Shown here piece by piece: positions 33,360 through 47,349 of a stretch of DNA of 64,000 nucleotides. The DNA is taken from the NCBI GenBank assembly GCA_030867875.1, contig JAOWCC010000553.1, positions 707,001-771,000 of the forward strand, written 5' to 3'. The notes under the pieces are model-generated. The model was not told the DNA's origin and did no database searches. It saw only the letters and a list, made by a program, of their open reading frames with translations. The position numbers and the translations under genes were made by a program. How positions within the stretch are numbered: the first letter of the stretch is position 1; each line of letters starts with the position of its first letter. Source of the stretch: Actinernus sp. WN-2022 (taxonomy: Eukaryota > Cnidaria > Anthozoa > Actiniaria > Actinernidae).

Positions 33360-36300
33360 TAGGAGATAATAATTACAATCTTTAGATGATAGTGTGTAGT
33401 GGTCAAAGGAGCGAAAGCTTTCGAGTTAACCACTACCATGTTGAAAGTTAATGAGGGGAGGAATAAATAAACGAATAGGCTTGATTGTATCTTTACAGGG
33501 TTTTAAAAAGTATGACTGTTGGTTATAATGAGAGAAGAGGAAGAAAATAAAATAAAGGCTGCAACCCTGCTAGCAGAGGTTCTTTTCTCTTACCCTCTCT
33601 CCAGCTCCAAATTACCGAGGGAAAATCCTCTGGAAATAATTAGTTAGCATGGAAAATCCTCTGGAAATAATTATAATTTCTGGAACCACGCAATATTATA
33701 TAGTTTCATTTAACATGTATAGTTTACAGCATTTGCATGAGTGTTGTTATCGTTCTATACAATCTCTCACCTCCGGCTCGAGCAATTTCTCACCTCGAGA
33801 TCACATAGGCCGATAAAACGCTCCAATTCGTATTGTAAACACTACAGTTGTTTACCATTTACACGAAAATTTTGGACATTTCGGTTGGAATATAAATCGT
33901 AAACATTTTTTCGGTTTGTACCGTGGAAAATTTCCAAAATTAATGGAACATGTAAAAAATTAGTCCAAAATTCCCAACCGGAATTTCAAATCTGGAAATC
34001 GGATACCATTATTTTACAATTCCCAGTCAGTCGTACCAGTTCCAGGCCTTATGCTTAGTTTTTTCATCTGATGTTCTGATAATATTCTCTCGATATACAT
34101 CCACTTCAGCTTCTAAACTCCAATATTCCGGACGCACATAGCAATATTTTCCCCTTTCATGGATATTCTCGAGGCAAAACTCAGACAAAATTTCCCTTGT
34201 TCTGATTGGCTGAAAAAGTCCCGTGACGCGTGATCACCCTCCTCTGACCCTAACCTAACCCACACCGCGGCAAAACGTCACGCGCTTGCGTATTTGCTAT
34301 TTCTTGTCCGCGCGCGGCCGCCCCCAGTTTCCCGCGAAAACAAATGAAACAACAGGCACATGCCGTGATTTTAACGTTTCTGCTTAAAAGCATTCATTTG
34401 TGAACTGTTTTGGCAAAAACTAAGAAAACTACTTAAAAGCTAAGCCTAAGACTTTAACAGGTTGAAGTTTTCTTAATTTGTAATTCATTGTGAGTTTACT
34501 AAGTTATAAAATTATTTAGTAAAAAAGTTGAAACCCTCGGTAATTTGAGAGCAGAGCCTTCGTTCTTTTGGCCAGCGGAGCATACCGTTTTGCCGCGGTG
34601 CAACCTAACCCTAACCTAAACCCTAAACCCTAACCCTAGGGTAGTCTATATCATCGTCTTTAAAAGAACGAAGTATCATAAATGAATATTCAATGACCCT
34701 GGAGTGTATATTTTTGGTGGCTCGGTGGCTCGGTGGCTCGGCAGTCGTGATTCAATGACCCTGGAGACTACCGAGCCAGTGGCTCTGGGGTAGACCTTGG
34801 TAAGTGGCCCTGTATTCTGTAGTTTAACCTCTGTTTCTTAACATCTCGCATCGTAGTTAATACTGTATCGTATTGGTTTGATATAAATTTTTGTGACTTG
34901 TCGATTTCATCGACCTTGTTCAAACCAGTGATGTTCACTTTGAGTGAATCGAGCTCGTTGCGGATTTCACGCCGGATATTTGGCAGAAATTCTTTTTTAA
35001 ATAGGAGATAATAATTACAATCTTTAGATGATAGTGTGTAGTGGTCAAAGGAGCGAAAGCTTTCGAGTTAACCACTACCATGTTGAAAGTTAATGAGGGG
35101 AGGAATAAATAAACGAATAGGCTTGATTGTATCTTTACAGGGTTTTAAAAAGTATGACTGTTGGTTATAATGAGAGAAGAGGAAGAAAATAAAATAAAGG
35201 CTGCAACCCTGCTAGCAGAGGTTCTTTTCTCTTACCCTCTCTCCAGCTCCAAATTACCGAGGGAAAATCCTCTGGAAATAATTAGTTAGCATGGAAAATC
35301 CTCTGGAAATAATTATAATTTCTGGAACCACGCAATATTATATAGTTTCATTTAACATGTATAGTTTACAGCATTTGCATGAGTGTTGTTATCGTTCTAT
35401 ACAATCTCTCACCTCCGGCTCGAGCAATTTCTCACCTCGAGATCACATAGGCCGATAAAACGCTCCAATTCGTATTGTAAACACTACAGTTGTTTACCAT
35501 TTACACGAAAATTTTGGACATTTCGGTTGGAATATAAATCGTAAACATTTTTTCGGTTTGTACCGTGGAAAATTTCCAAAATTAATGGAACATGTAAAAA
35601 ATTAGTCCAAAATTCCCAACCGGAATTTCAAATCTGGAAATCGGATACCATTATTTTACAATTCCCAGTCAGTCGTACCAGTTCCAGGCCTTATGCTTAG
35701 TTTTTTCATCTGATGTTCTGATAATATTCTCTCGATATACATCCACTTCAGCTTCTAAACTCCAATATTCCGGACGCACATAGCAATATTTTCCCCTTTC
35801 ATGGATATTCTCGAGGCAAAACTCAGACAAAATTTCCCTTGTTCTGATTGGCTGAAAAAGTCCCGTGACGCGTGATCACCCTCCTCTGACCCTAACCTAA
35901 CCCACACCGCGGCAAAACGTCACGCGCTTGCGTATTTGCTATTTCTTGTCCGCGCGCGGCCGCCCCCAGTTTCCCGCGAAAACAAATGAAACAACAGGCA
36001 CATGCCGTGATTTTAACGTTTCTGCTTAAAAGCATTCATTTGTGAACTGTTTTGGCAAAAACTAAGAAAACTACTTAAAAGCTAAGCCTAAGACTTTAAC
36101 AGGTTGAAGTTTTCTTAATTTGTAATTCATTGTGAGTTTACTAAGTTATAAAATTATTTAGTAAAAAAGTTGAAACCCTCGGTAATTTGAGAGCAGAGCC
36201 TTCGTTCTTTTGGCCAGCGGAGCATACCGTTTTGCCGCGGTGCAACCTAACCCTAACCTAAACCCTAAACCCTAACCCTAGGGTAGTCTATATCATCGTC

Positions 36301-36633
36301 TTTAAAAGAACGAAGTATCATAAATGAATATTCAATGACCCTGGAGTGTATATTTTTGGTGGCTCGGTGGCTCGGTGGCTCGGCAGTCGTGATTCAATGA
36401 CCCTGGAGACTACCGAGCCAGTGGCTCTGGGGTAGACCTTGGTAAGTGGCCCTGTATTCTGTAGTTTAACCTCTGTTTCTTAACATCTCGCATCGTAGTT
36501 AATACTGTATCGTATTGGTTTGATATAAATTTTTGTGACTTGTCGATTTCATCGACCTTGTTCAAACCAGTGATGTTCACTTTGAGTGAATCGAGCTCGT
36601 TGCGGATTTCACGCCGGATATTTGGCAGAAATT
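33360..36633. repeat. Sub-repeat block 5: two sub-repeats (1642 + 1632 bp)
   Basis: Starts at 33360 and 35002. As in block 1, there is no short sub-repeat and no extra CCACCGAG, and the second member keeps the ORF1-like ATG. Blocks 1 and 5 are therefore one structural class, separated by three blocks of the other class. Confidence 0.9.
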
Positions 36634-36676
36634 CTTTAGACCAGATTTCTTTTAAGCTCTCGACTGTTAAAGTCAT
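36410..36676 (-). pseudogene. LINE ORF1-like N-terminal fragment, ATG intact (block 5)
   Basis: Same 88-codon frame as 12501-12767, starting from a true ATG at 36676. In the three-member blocks the ATG is AAG and an additional Lys codon follows NITGLNK. Confidence 0.5.
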
Positions 36677-38731
36677 GTTAGGAACTAGAAAAGGTACTAG
36701 ATTGTTTGGGTTTCAGCCAGGATTTCAGTAAAAATTCATAAATCCCTCAGAGCAAAGTTTAGCGTGACCGCTCAGCCTCGCTTTAAAGTCTCAATGATTA
36801 TTGTCAAGGTGACTCCTAGGGCACACCGCGGCAAAACGGTATGCTCCGCTGGCCAAAAGAACGAAGGCTCTGCTATCAAATACAAATTACCGAGGGTTTC
36901 AACTTTTTTAGTAAATAATTTTATAACTTTAATAGTAAACTCACAGTGAATTACAAATTAAGAAAATTCCAACCTGTTAAAGTCTTAGGCTTAGCTTTTA
37001 AGTAGTTTTCTTATTTTTTGACAAAACAGTTCACAAATGGATACTTTTAAGCAGAAATTTTAAAATCACGGGTATGTGCCTGTTGTTTCATTTCAGTTTT
37101 CGCGGGAAAATGGGGGCGGCCGCGCGCCGACAAGAAATAGCAAATACGCATGCGCGTAACGTTCTGCCGCGGTGTGCTCCTAGGGTAAAGTCTTGTAGTC
37201 TGGTGACGTCATCGAGTAACGGCAAAACAAAAGAAGCTAACGAGGAATCTATTGTTTAAGGGCACCAACATGGCGGCAACCTCTTTTCGCGGGAATTTCG
37301 AATCTAAAAATAGCTTTTTTCACACTATGTTTAGAACGAAAATAGGAAGTCAAGTCAACGCTCTCAAAAGTTTTAGCCGGCCGGCGAGACTGATTCTGTG
37401 GCCCCGCCCCTTTCACAGCTATCAAACACCTTCTATAAAAAGCAGCCAATGATGTTCAACCAGTGACTGAGAAATGTCACATGAAAGCAACACAATCAAA
37501 GGTCTTCGCGCTCAGTAATAGGGAGCTTAAGCAGCCAGGACGACGACGGCTGTGACGACGGAACGTAGAAAAGTCTTTTCTCCCGAGATTTGATGCTTAC
37601 TATTTCCTTTAGTTGCCTTCAAGTGCCTTTTGTAACCATATTTTCGAAAAATGTGATCAGGACAGTTCCGTTCAGGCCGAACGATAAACGGTGCGATTTA
37701 CTTTCTTAAGTTCGCGTTCTCCTAATTGGGAGTTTTCACGTTGGTTTTTGCAGAGAACGGTCAAAATGTAGGCGACTGCGTGCATTTTCACGTGTATTTA
37801 TTGTATTTCGTAATTAAGACTATTGTTTTATGCCGTCGTCCTAGGCCGCGTCGTCGTGGTTGCTTAAGGTCCCTAAGTTTCGCGTTTTCAATCACTCTTC
37901 ATTATGGGCAAAACCAAGAATAAACCGATCAAACGCCAAAATAAGGCAATTGCAACGGCAAAGGATAAACCAGCTAAAGACAAGAAGAAGGCAAAACCAA
38001 AGCAGACCAAACGGACGCGGAAGACGAAAGAAAAGCACGAAGACAGATACATTACCCGAATAATCAACCGGTGAATATATGCTCCGGAAAATGTCAGAGA
38101 TTGGGCATGTTATTGTAGAAATACTAAGAGGAACAAGCGGCCTAATGTACAACAAAATAGTTTAGCCAGTGGCAATAAGAATATATAATTTCGAACATTT
38201 CTTTGATTTTTTCCTCTTTCTTGAACTCAAAGGACCAGATACTTGTTTTGAAGAAGACATCAACGGATAATTTTAGCGAATACGCTTCGAATTTACGATG
38301 ATATTTGAGAAAAGATTCGATAGAAAGCTGACAACAAGCCACAGAGCGAACTCCGAACTGAACGGTAAACAACAACTACGGTTGAATGCTCATGACGATT
38401 GATGTGGTGTATGAGCTGTCAATCAAAATATGTAACGCAATCTTCGGTAAAATGTTTCTTTTTGATATCTCTCCGTCTAGATAGAAGAAAATTCAACCAT
38501 TTTTTTTTCTGTTGGATACTTAACACTCTAAACTAATTTTTGAAAAATTCTGCTCTGAAGCTATACGATAACCTTAATTTAAATCGGCCGTTGCTAGGGA
38601 AAGTTTGCAGCCTCGTAAAACACGGAAAATTAAAGAGTGGGCAATCAAGTTGAAGTTCAATTTATTCACACTTGTTTATATGTTACAATTATTGGTTGAA
38701 TATAACAAGCCATAAGAAAGAGAAAAATAAA
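36634..38731. repeat. Array core, copy 6
   Basis: Complete core. It has the ATG-bearing GTCATG form at the left border (36674) like copy 2, with the TTGAAGTTCAA tail like copies 3, 5 and 7. Confidence 0.95.
37904..38074 (+). CDS. Hypothetical lysine-rich 56-aa protein, array copy 6
   Basis: KPK form of the frame, otherwise unchanged. Confidence 0.3.
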   Translation: MGKTKNKPIKRQNKAIATAKDKPAKDKKKAKPKQTKRTRKTKEKHEDRYITRIINR

Positions 38732-41700
38732 TAGGAGATAATAATTACAATCTTTAGATGATAGTGTGTAGTGGTCAAAGGAGCGAAAGCTTTCGAGTTA
38801 ACCACTACCATGTTGAAAGTTAATGAGGGGAGGAATAAATAAACGAATAGGCTTGATTGTATCTTTACAGGGTTTTAAAAAGTATGACTGTTGGTTATAA
38901 TGAGAGAAGAGGAAGAAAATAAAATAAAGGCTGCAACCCTGCTAGCAGAGGTTCTTTTCTCTTACCCTCTCTCCAGCTCCAAATTACCGAGGGAAAATCC
39001 TCTGGAAATAATTAGTTAGCATGGAAAATCCTCTGGAAATAATTATAATTTCTGGAACCACGCAATATTATATAGTTTCATTTAACATGTATAGTTTACA
39101 GCATTTGCATGAGTGTTGTTATCGTTCTATACAATCTCTCACCTCCGGCTCGAGCAATTTCTCACCTCGAGATCACATAGGCCGATAAAACGCTCCAATT
39201 CGTATTGTAAACACTACAGTTGTTTACCATTTACACGAAAATTTTGGACATTTCGGTTGGAATATAAATCGTAAACATTTTTTCGGTTTGTACCGTGGAA
39301 AATTTCCAAAATTAATGGAACATGTAAAAAATTAGTCCAAAATTCCCAACCGGAATTTCAAATCTGGAAATCGGATACCATTATTTTACAATTCCCAGTC
39401 AGTCGTACCAGTTCCAGGCCTTATGCTTAGTTTTTTCATCTGATGTTCTGATAATATTCTCTCGATATACATCCACTTCAGCTTCTAAACTCCAATATTC
39501 CGGACGCACATAGCAATATTTTCCCCTTTCATGGATATTCTCGAGGCAAAACTCAGACAAAATTTCCCTTGTTCTGATTGGCTGAAAAAGTCCCGTGACG
39601 CGTGATCACCCTCCTCTGACCCTAACCTAACCCACACCGCGGCAAAACGTCACGCGCTTGCGTATTTGCTATTTCTTGTCCGCGCGCGGCCGCCCCCAGT
39701 TTCCCGCGAAAACAAATGAAACAACAGGCACATGCCGTGATTTTAACGTTTCTGCTTAAAAGCATTCATTTGTGAACTGTTTTGGCAAAAACTAAGAAAA
39801 CTACTTAAAAGCTAAGCCTAAGACTTTAACAGGTTGAAGTTTTCTTAATTTGTAATTCATTGTGAGTTTACTAAGTTATAAAATTATTTAGTAAAAAAGT
39901 TGAAACCCTCGGTAATTTGAGAGCAGAGCCTTCGTTCTTTTGGCCAGCGGAGCATACCGTTTTGCCGCGGTGCAACCTAACCCTAACCTAAACCCTAAAC
40001 CCTAACCCTAGGGTAGTCTATATCATCGTCTTTAAAAGAACGAAGTATCATAAATGAATATTCAATGACCCTGGAGTGTATATTTTTGGTGGCTCGGTGG
40101 CTCGGTGGCTCGGCAGTCGTGATTCAATGACCCTGGAGACTACCGAGCCAGTGGCTCTGGGGTAGACCTTGGTAAGTGGCCCTGTATTCTGTAGTTTAAC
40201 CTCTGTTTCTTAACATCTCGCATCGTAGTTAATACTGTATCGTATTGGTTTGATATACATTTTTGTGACTTGTCGATTTCATCGACCTTGTTCAAACCAG
40301 TGATGTTCGCTTTGAGTGAATCGAGCTCGTTGCGGATTTCACGCCGGATATTTGGCAGAAATTCTTTTTTAAATAGGAGATAATAATTACAATCTTTAGA
40401 TGATAGTGTGTAGTGGTCAAAGGAGCGAAAGCTTTCGAGTTAACCACTACCATGTTGAAAGTTAATGAGGGGAGGAATAAATAAACGAATAGGCTTGATT
40501 GTATCTTTACAGGGTTTTAAAAAGTATGACTGTTGGTTATAATGAGAGAAGAGGAAGAAAATAAAATAAAGGCTGCAACCCTGCTAGCAGAGGTTCTTTT
40601 CTCTTACCCTCTCTCCAGCTCCAAATTACCGAGGGAAAATCCTCTGGAAATAATTAGTTAGCATGGAAAATCCTCTGGAAATAATTATAATTTCTGGAAC
40701 CACGCAATATTATATAGTTTCATTTAACATGTATAGTTTACAGCATTTGCATGAGTGTTGTTATCGTTCTATACAATCTCTCACCTCCGGCTCGAGCAAT
40801 TTCTCACCTCGAGATCACATAGGCCGATAAAACGCTCCAATTCGTATTGTAAACACTACAGTTGTTTACCATTTACACGAAAATTTTGGACATTTCGGTT
40901 GGAATATAAATCGTAAACATTTTTTCGGTTTGTACCGTGGAAAATTTCCAAAATTAATGGAACATGTAAAAAATTAGTCCAAAATTCCCAACCGGAATTT
41001 CAAATCTGGAAATCGGATACCATTATTTTACAATTCCCAGTCAGTCGTACCAGTTCCAGGCCTTATGCTTAGTTTTTTCATCTGATGTTCTGATAATATT
41101 CTCTCGATATACATCCACTTCAGCTTCTAAACTCCAATATTCCGGACGCACATAGCAATATTTTCCCCTTTCATGGATATTCTCGAGGCAAAACTCAGAC
41201 AAAATTTCCCTTGTTCTGATTGGCTGAAAAAGTCCCGTGACGCGTGATCACCCTCCTCTGACCCTAACCTAACCCACACCGCGGCAAAACGTCACGCGCT
41301 TGCGTATTTGCTATTTCTTGTCCGCGCGCGGCCGCCCCCAGTTTCCCGCGAAAACAAATGAAACAACAGGCACATGCCGTGATTTTAACGTTTCTGCTTA
41401 AAAGCATTCATTTGTGAACTGTTTTGGCAAAAACTAAGAAAACTACTTAAAAGCTAAGCCTAAGACTTTAACAGGTTGAAGTTTTCTTAATTTGTAATTC
41501 ATTGTGAGTTTACTAAGTTATAAAATTATTTAGTAAAAAAGTTGAAACCCTCGGTAATTTGAGAGCAGAGCCTTCGTTCTTTTGGCCAGCGGAGCATACC
41601 GTTTTGCCGCGGTGCAACCTAACCCTAACCTAAACCCTAAACCCTAACCCTAGGGTAGTCTATATCATCGTCTTTAAAAGAACGAAGTATCATAAATGAA

Positions 41701-42812
41701 TATTCAATGACCCTGGAGTGTATATTTTTGGTGGCTCGGTGGCTCGGTGGCTCGGCAGTCGTGATTCAATGACCCTGGAGACTACCGAGCCACCGAGCCA
41801 GTGGCTCTGGGGTAGACCTTGGTAAGTGGCCCTGTATTCTGTAGTTTAACCTCTGTTTCTTAACATCTCGCATCGTAGTTAATACTGTATCGTATTGGTT
41901 TGATATAAATTTTTGTGACTTGTCGATTTCATCGACCTTGTTCAAACCAGTGATGTTCACTTTGAGTGAATCGAGCTCGTTGCGGATTTCACGCCGGATA
42001 TTTGGCAGAAATTCTTTTTTAAATAGGAGATAATAATTACAATCTTTAGATGATAGTGTGTAGTGGTCAAAGGAGCGAAAGCTTTCGAGTTAACCACTAC
42101 CATGTTGAAAGTTAATGAGGGGAGGAATAAATAAACGAATAGGCTTGATTGTATCTTTACAGGGTTTTAAAAAGTATGACTGTTGGTTATAATGAGAGAA
42201 GAGGAAGAAAATAAAATAAAGGCTGCAACCCTGCTAGCAGAGGTTCTTTTCTCTTACCCTCTCTCCAGCTCCAAATTACCGAGGGAAAATCCTCTGGAAA
42301 TAATTAGTTAGCATGGAAAATCCTCTGGAAATAATTAAGTTGAAGTTGAAACCCTCGGTAATTTGAGAGCAGAGCCTTCGTTCTTTTGGCCAGCGGAGCA
42401 TACCGTTTTGCCGCGGTGCAACCTAACCCTAACCTAAACCCTAAACCCTAACCCTAGGGTAGTCTATATCATCGTCTTTAAAAGAACGAAGTATCATAAA
42501 TGAATATTCAATGACCCTGGAGTGTATATTTTTGGTGGCTCGGTGGCTCGGCAGTCGTGATTCAATGACCCTGGAGACTACCGAGCCACCGAGCCAGTGG
42601 CTCTGGGGTAGACCTTGGTAAGTGGCCCTGTATTCTGTAGTTTAACCTCTGTTTCTTAACATCTCGCATCGTAGTTAATACTGTATCGTATTGGTTTGAT
42701 ATAAATTTTTGTGACTTGTCGATTTCATCGACCTTCTTGTTCAAACCAGTGATGTTCACTTTGAGTGAATCGAGCTCGTTGCGGATTTCACGCCGGATAT
42801 TTGGCAGAAATT
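38732..42812. repeat. Sub-repeat block 6: three sub-repeats
   Basis: Starts at 38732 (1642 bp), 40374 (1650 bp) and 42024 (789 bp, short). The first member carries GTTCGCTTTGAG in place of GTTCACTTTGAG near 40305, a variant otherwise seen only in the first member of block 1 (11027), and a private TATACATTTTTG near 40254. Confidence 0.9.
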
Positions 42813-44910
42813 CTTTAGACCAGATTTCTTTTAAGCTCTCGACTGTTAAAGTCTTGTTAGGAACTAGAAAAGGTACTAGATTGTTTGGGTTTCAGCCAGG
42901 ATTTCAGTAAAAATTCATAAATCCCTCAGAGCAAAGTTTAGCGTGACCGCTCAGCCTCGCTTTAAAGTCTCAATGATTATTGTCAAGGTGACTCCTAGGG
43001 CACACCGCGGCAAAACGGTATGCTCCGCTGGCCAAAAGAACGAAGGCTCTGCTATCAAATACAAATTACCGAGGGTTTCAACTTTTTTAGTAAATAATTT
43101 TATAACTTTAATAGTAAACTCACAGTGAATTACAAATTAAGAAAATTCCAACCTGTTAAAGTCTTAGGCTTAGCTTTTAAGTAGTTTTCTTATTTTTTGA
43201 CAAAACAGTTCACAAATGGATACTTTTAAGCAGAAATTTTAAAATCACGGGTATGTGCCTGTTGTTTCATTTCAGTTTTCGCGGGAAAATGGGGGCGGCC
43301 GCGCGCCGACAAGAAATAGCAAATACGCATGCGCGTAACGTTCTGCCGCGGTGTGCTCCTAGGGTAAAGTCTTGTAGTCTGGTGACGTCATCGAGTAACG
43401 GCAAAACAAAAGAAGCTAACGAGGAATCTATTGTTTAAGGGCACCAACATGGCGGCAACCTCTTTTCGCGGGAATTTCGAATCTAAAAATAGCTTTTTTC
43501 ACACTATGTTTAGAACGAAAATAGGAAGTCAAGTCAACGCTCTCAAAAGTTTTAGCCGGCCGGCGAGACTGATTCTGTGGCCCCGCCCCTTTCACAGCTA
43601 TCAAACACCTTCTATAAAAAGCAGCCAATGATGTTCAACCAGTGACTGAGAAATGTCACATGAAAGCAACACAATCAAAGGTCTTCGCGCTCAGTAATAG
43701 GGAGCTTAAGCAGCCAGGACGACGACGGCTGTGACGACGGAACGTAGAAAAGTCTTTTCTCCCGAGATTTGATGCTTACTATTTCCTTTAGTTGCCTTCA
43801 AGTGCCTTTTGTAACCATATTTTCGAAAAATGTGATCAGGACAGTTCCGTTCAGGCCGAACGATAAACGGTGCGATTTACTTTCTTAAGTTCGCGTTCTC
43901 CTAATTGGGAGTTTTCACGTTGGTTTTTGCAGAGAACGGTCAAAATGTAGGCGACTGCGTGCATTTTCACGTGTATTTATTGTATTTCGTAATTAAGACT
44001 ATTGTTTTATGCCGTCGTCCTAGGCCGCGTCGTCGTGGTTGCTTAAGGTCCCTAAGTTTCGCGTTTTCAATCACTCTTCATTATGGGCAAAACCAAGAAT
44101 AAACCGATCAAACGCCAAAATAAGGCAATTGCAACGGCAAAGGATAAACCAGCTAAAGACAAGAAGAAGGCAAAACCAAAGCAGACCAAACGGACGCGGA
44201 AGACGAAAGAAAAGCACGAAGACAGATACATTACCCGAATAATCAACCGGTGAATATATGCTCCGGAAAATGTCAGAGATTGGGCATGTTATTGTAGAAA
44301 TACTAAGAGGAACAAGCGGCCTAATGTACAACAAAATAGTTTAGCCAGTGGCAATAAGAATATATAATTTCGAACATTTCTTTGATTTTTTCCTCTTTCT
44401 TGAACTCAAAGGACCAGATACTTGTTTTGAAGAAGACATCAACGGATAATTTTAGCGAATACGCTTCGAATTTACGATGATATTTGAGAAAAGATTCGAT
44501 AGAAAGCTGACAACAAGCCACAGAGCGAACTCCGAACTGAACGGTAAACAACAACTACGGTTGAATGCTCATGACGATTGATGTGGTGTATGAGCTGTCA
44601 ATCAAAATATGTAACGCAATCTTCGGTAAAATGTTTCTTTTTGATATCTCTCCGTCTAGATAGAAGAAAATTCAACCATTTTTTTTTCTGTTGGATACTT
44701 AACACTCTAAACTAATTTTTGAAAAATTCTGCTCTGAAGCTATACGATAACCTTAATTTAAATCGGCCGTTGCTAGGGAAAGTTTGCAGCCTCGTAAAAC
44801 ACGGAAAATTAAAGAGTGGGCAATCAAGTTGAAGTTCAATTTATTCACACTTGTTTATATGTTACAATTATTGGTTGAATATAACAAGCCATAAGAAAGA
44901 GAAAAATAAA
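42813..44910. repeat. Array core, copy 7
   Basis: Complete core with the TTGAAGTTCAA tail; very close to copy 5. Confidence 0.95.
44083..44253 (+). CDS. Hypothetical lysine-rich 56-aa protein, array copy 7
   Basis: KPK form of the frame, otherwise unchanged. Confidence 0.3.
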   Translation: MGKTKNKPIKRQNKAIATAKDKPAKDKKKAKPKQTKRTRKTKEKHEDRYITRIINR

Positions 44911-47349
44911 TAGGAGATAATAATTACAATCTTTAGATGATAGTGTGTAGTGGTCAAAGGAGCGAAAGCTTTCGAGTTAACCACTACCATGTTGAAAGTT
45001 AATGAGGGGAGGAATAAATAAACGAATAGGCTTGATTGTATCTTTACAGGGTTTTAAAAAGTATGACTGTTGGTTATAATGAGAGAAGAGGAAGAAAATA
45101 AAATAAAGGCTGCAACCCTGCTAGCAGAGGTTCTTTTCTCTTACCCTCTCTCCAGCTCCAAATTACCGAGGGAAAATCCTCTGGAAATAATTAGTTAGCA
45201 TGGAAAATCCTCTGGAAATAATTATAATTTCTGGAACCACGCAATATTATATAGTTTCATTTAACATGTATAGTTTACAGCATTTGCATGAGTGTTGTTA
45301 TCGTTCTATACAATCTCTCACCTCCGGCTCGAGCAATTTCTCACCTCGAGATCACATAGGCCGATAAAACGCTCCAATTCGTATTGTAAACACTACAGTT
45401 GTTTACCATTTACACGAAAATTTTGGACATTTCGGTTGGAATATAAATCGTAAACATTTTTTCGGTTTGTACCGTGGAAAATTTCCAAAATTAATGGAAC
45501 ATGTAAAAAATTAGTCCAAAATTCCCAACCGGAATTTCAAATCTGGAAATCGGATACCATTATTTTACAATTCCCAGTCAGTCGTACCAGTTCCAGGCCT
45601 TATGCTTAGTTTTTTCATCTGATGTTCTGATAATATTCTCTCGATATACATCCACTTCAGCTTCTAAACTCCAATATTCCGGACGCACATAGCAATATTT
45701 TCCCCTTTCATGGATATTCTCGAGGCAAAACTCAGACAAAATTTCCCTTGTTCTGATTGGCTGAAAAAGTCCCGTGACGCGTGATCACCCTCCTCTGACC
45801 CTAACCTAACCCACACCGCGGCAAAACGTCACGCGCTTGCGTATTTGCTATTTCTTGTCCGCGCGCGGCCGCCCCCAGTTTCCCGCGAAAACAAATGAAA
45901 CAACAGGCACATGCCGTGATTTTAACGTTTCTGCTTAAAAGCATTCATTTGTGAACTGTTTTGGCAAAAACTAAGAAAACTACTTAAAAGCTAAGCCTAA
46001 GACTTTAACAGGTTGAAGTTTTCTTAATTTGTAATTCATTGTGAGTTTACTAAGTTATAAAATTATTTAGTAAAAAAGTTGAAACCCTCGGTAATTTGAG
46101 AGCAGAGCCTTCGTTCTTTTGGCCAGCGGAGCATACCGTTTTGCCGCGGTGCAACCTAACCCTAACCTAAACCCTAAACCCTAACCCTAGGGTAGTCTAT
46201 ATCATCGTCTTTAAAAGAACGAAGTATCATAAATGAATATTCAATGACCCTGGAGTGTATATTTTTGGTGGCTCGGTGGCTCGGTGGCTCGGCAGTCGTG
46301 ATTCAATGACCCTGGAGACTACCGAGCCACCGAGCCAGTGGCTCTGGGGTAGACCTTGGTAAGTGGCCCTGTATTCTGTAGTTTAACCTCTGTTTCTTAA
46401 CATCTCGCATCGTAGTTAATACTGTATCGTATTGGTTTGATATAAATTTTTGTGACTTGTCGATTTCATCGACCTTGTTCAAACCAGTGATGTTCACTTT
46501 GAGTGAATCGAGCTCGTTGCGGATTTCACGCCGGATATTTGGCAGAAATTCTTTTTTAAATAGGAGATAATAATTACAATCTTTAGATGATAGTGTGTAG
46601 TGGTCAAAGGAGCGAAAGCTTTCGAGTTAACCACTACCATGTTGAAAGTTAATGAGGGGAGGAATAAATAAACGAATAGGCTTGATTGTATCTTTACAGG
46701 GTTTTAAAAAGTATGACTGTTGGTTATAATGAGAGAAGAGGAAGAAAATAAAATAAAGGCTGCAACCCTGCTAGCAGAGGTTCTTTTCTCTTACCCTCTC
46801 TCCAGCTCCAAATTACCGAGGGAAAATCCTCTGGAAATAATTAGTTAGCATGGAAAATCCTCTGGAAATAATTAAGTTGAAGTTGAAATCCTCGGTAATT
46901 TGAGAGCAGAGCCTTCGTTCTTTTGGCCAGCGGAGCATACCGTTTTGCCGCGGTGCAACCTAACCCTAACCTAAACCCTAAACCCTAACCCTAGGGTAGT
47001 CTATATCATCGTCTTTAAAAGAACGAAGTATCATAAATGAATATTCAATGACCCTGGAGTGTATATTTTTGGTGGCTCGGTGGCTCGGCAGTCGTGATTC
47101 AATGACCCTGGAGACTACCGAGCCACCGAGCCAGTGGCTCTGGGGTAGACCTTGGTAAGTGGCCCTGTATTCTGTAGTTTAACCTCTGTTTCTTAACATC
47201 TCGCATCGTAGTTAATACTGTATCGTATTGGTTTGATATAAATTTTTGTGACTTGTCGATTTCATCGACCTTCTTGTTCAAACCAGTGATGTTCACTTTG
47301 AGTGAATCGAGCTCGTTGCGGATTTCACGCCGGATATTTGGCAGAAATT
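44911..47349. repeat. Sub-repeat block 7: two sub-repeats (1650 + 789 bp)
   Basis: Starts at 44911 (full type with extra CCACCGAG) and 46561 (short). The first, 1642-bp member is missing, giving the 4538-bp period. It can be derived from a three-member block by loss of one full sub-repeat. Confidence 0.9.
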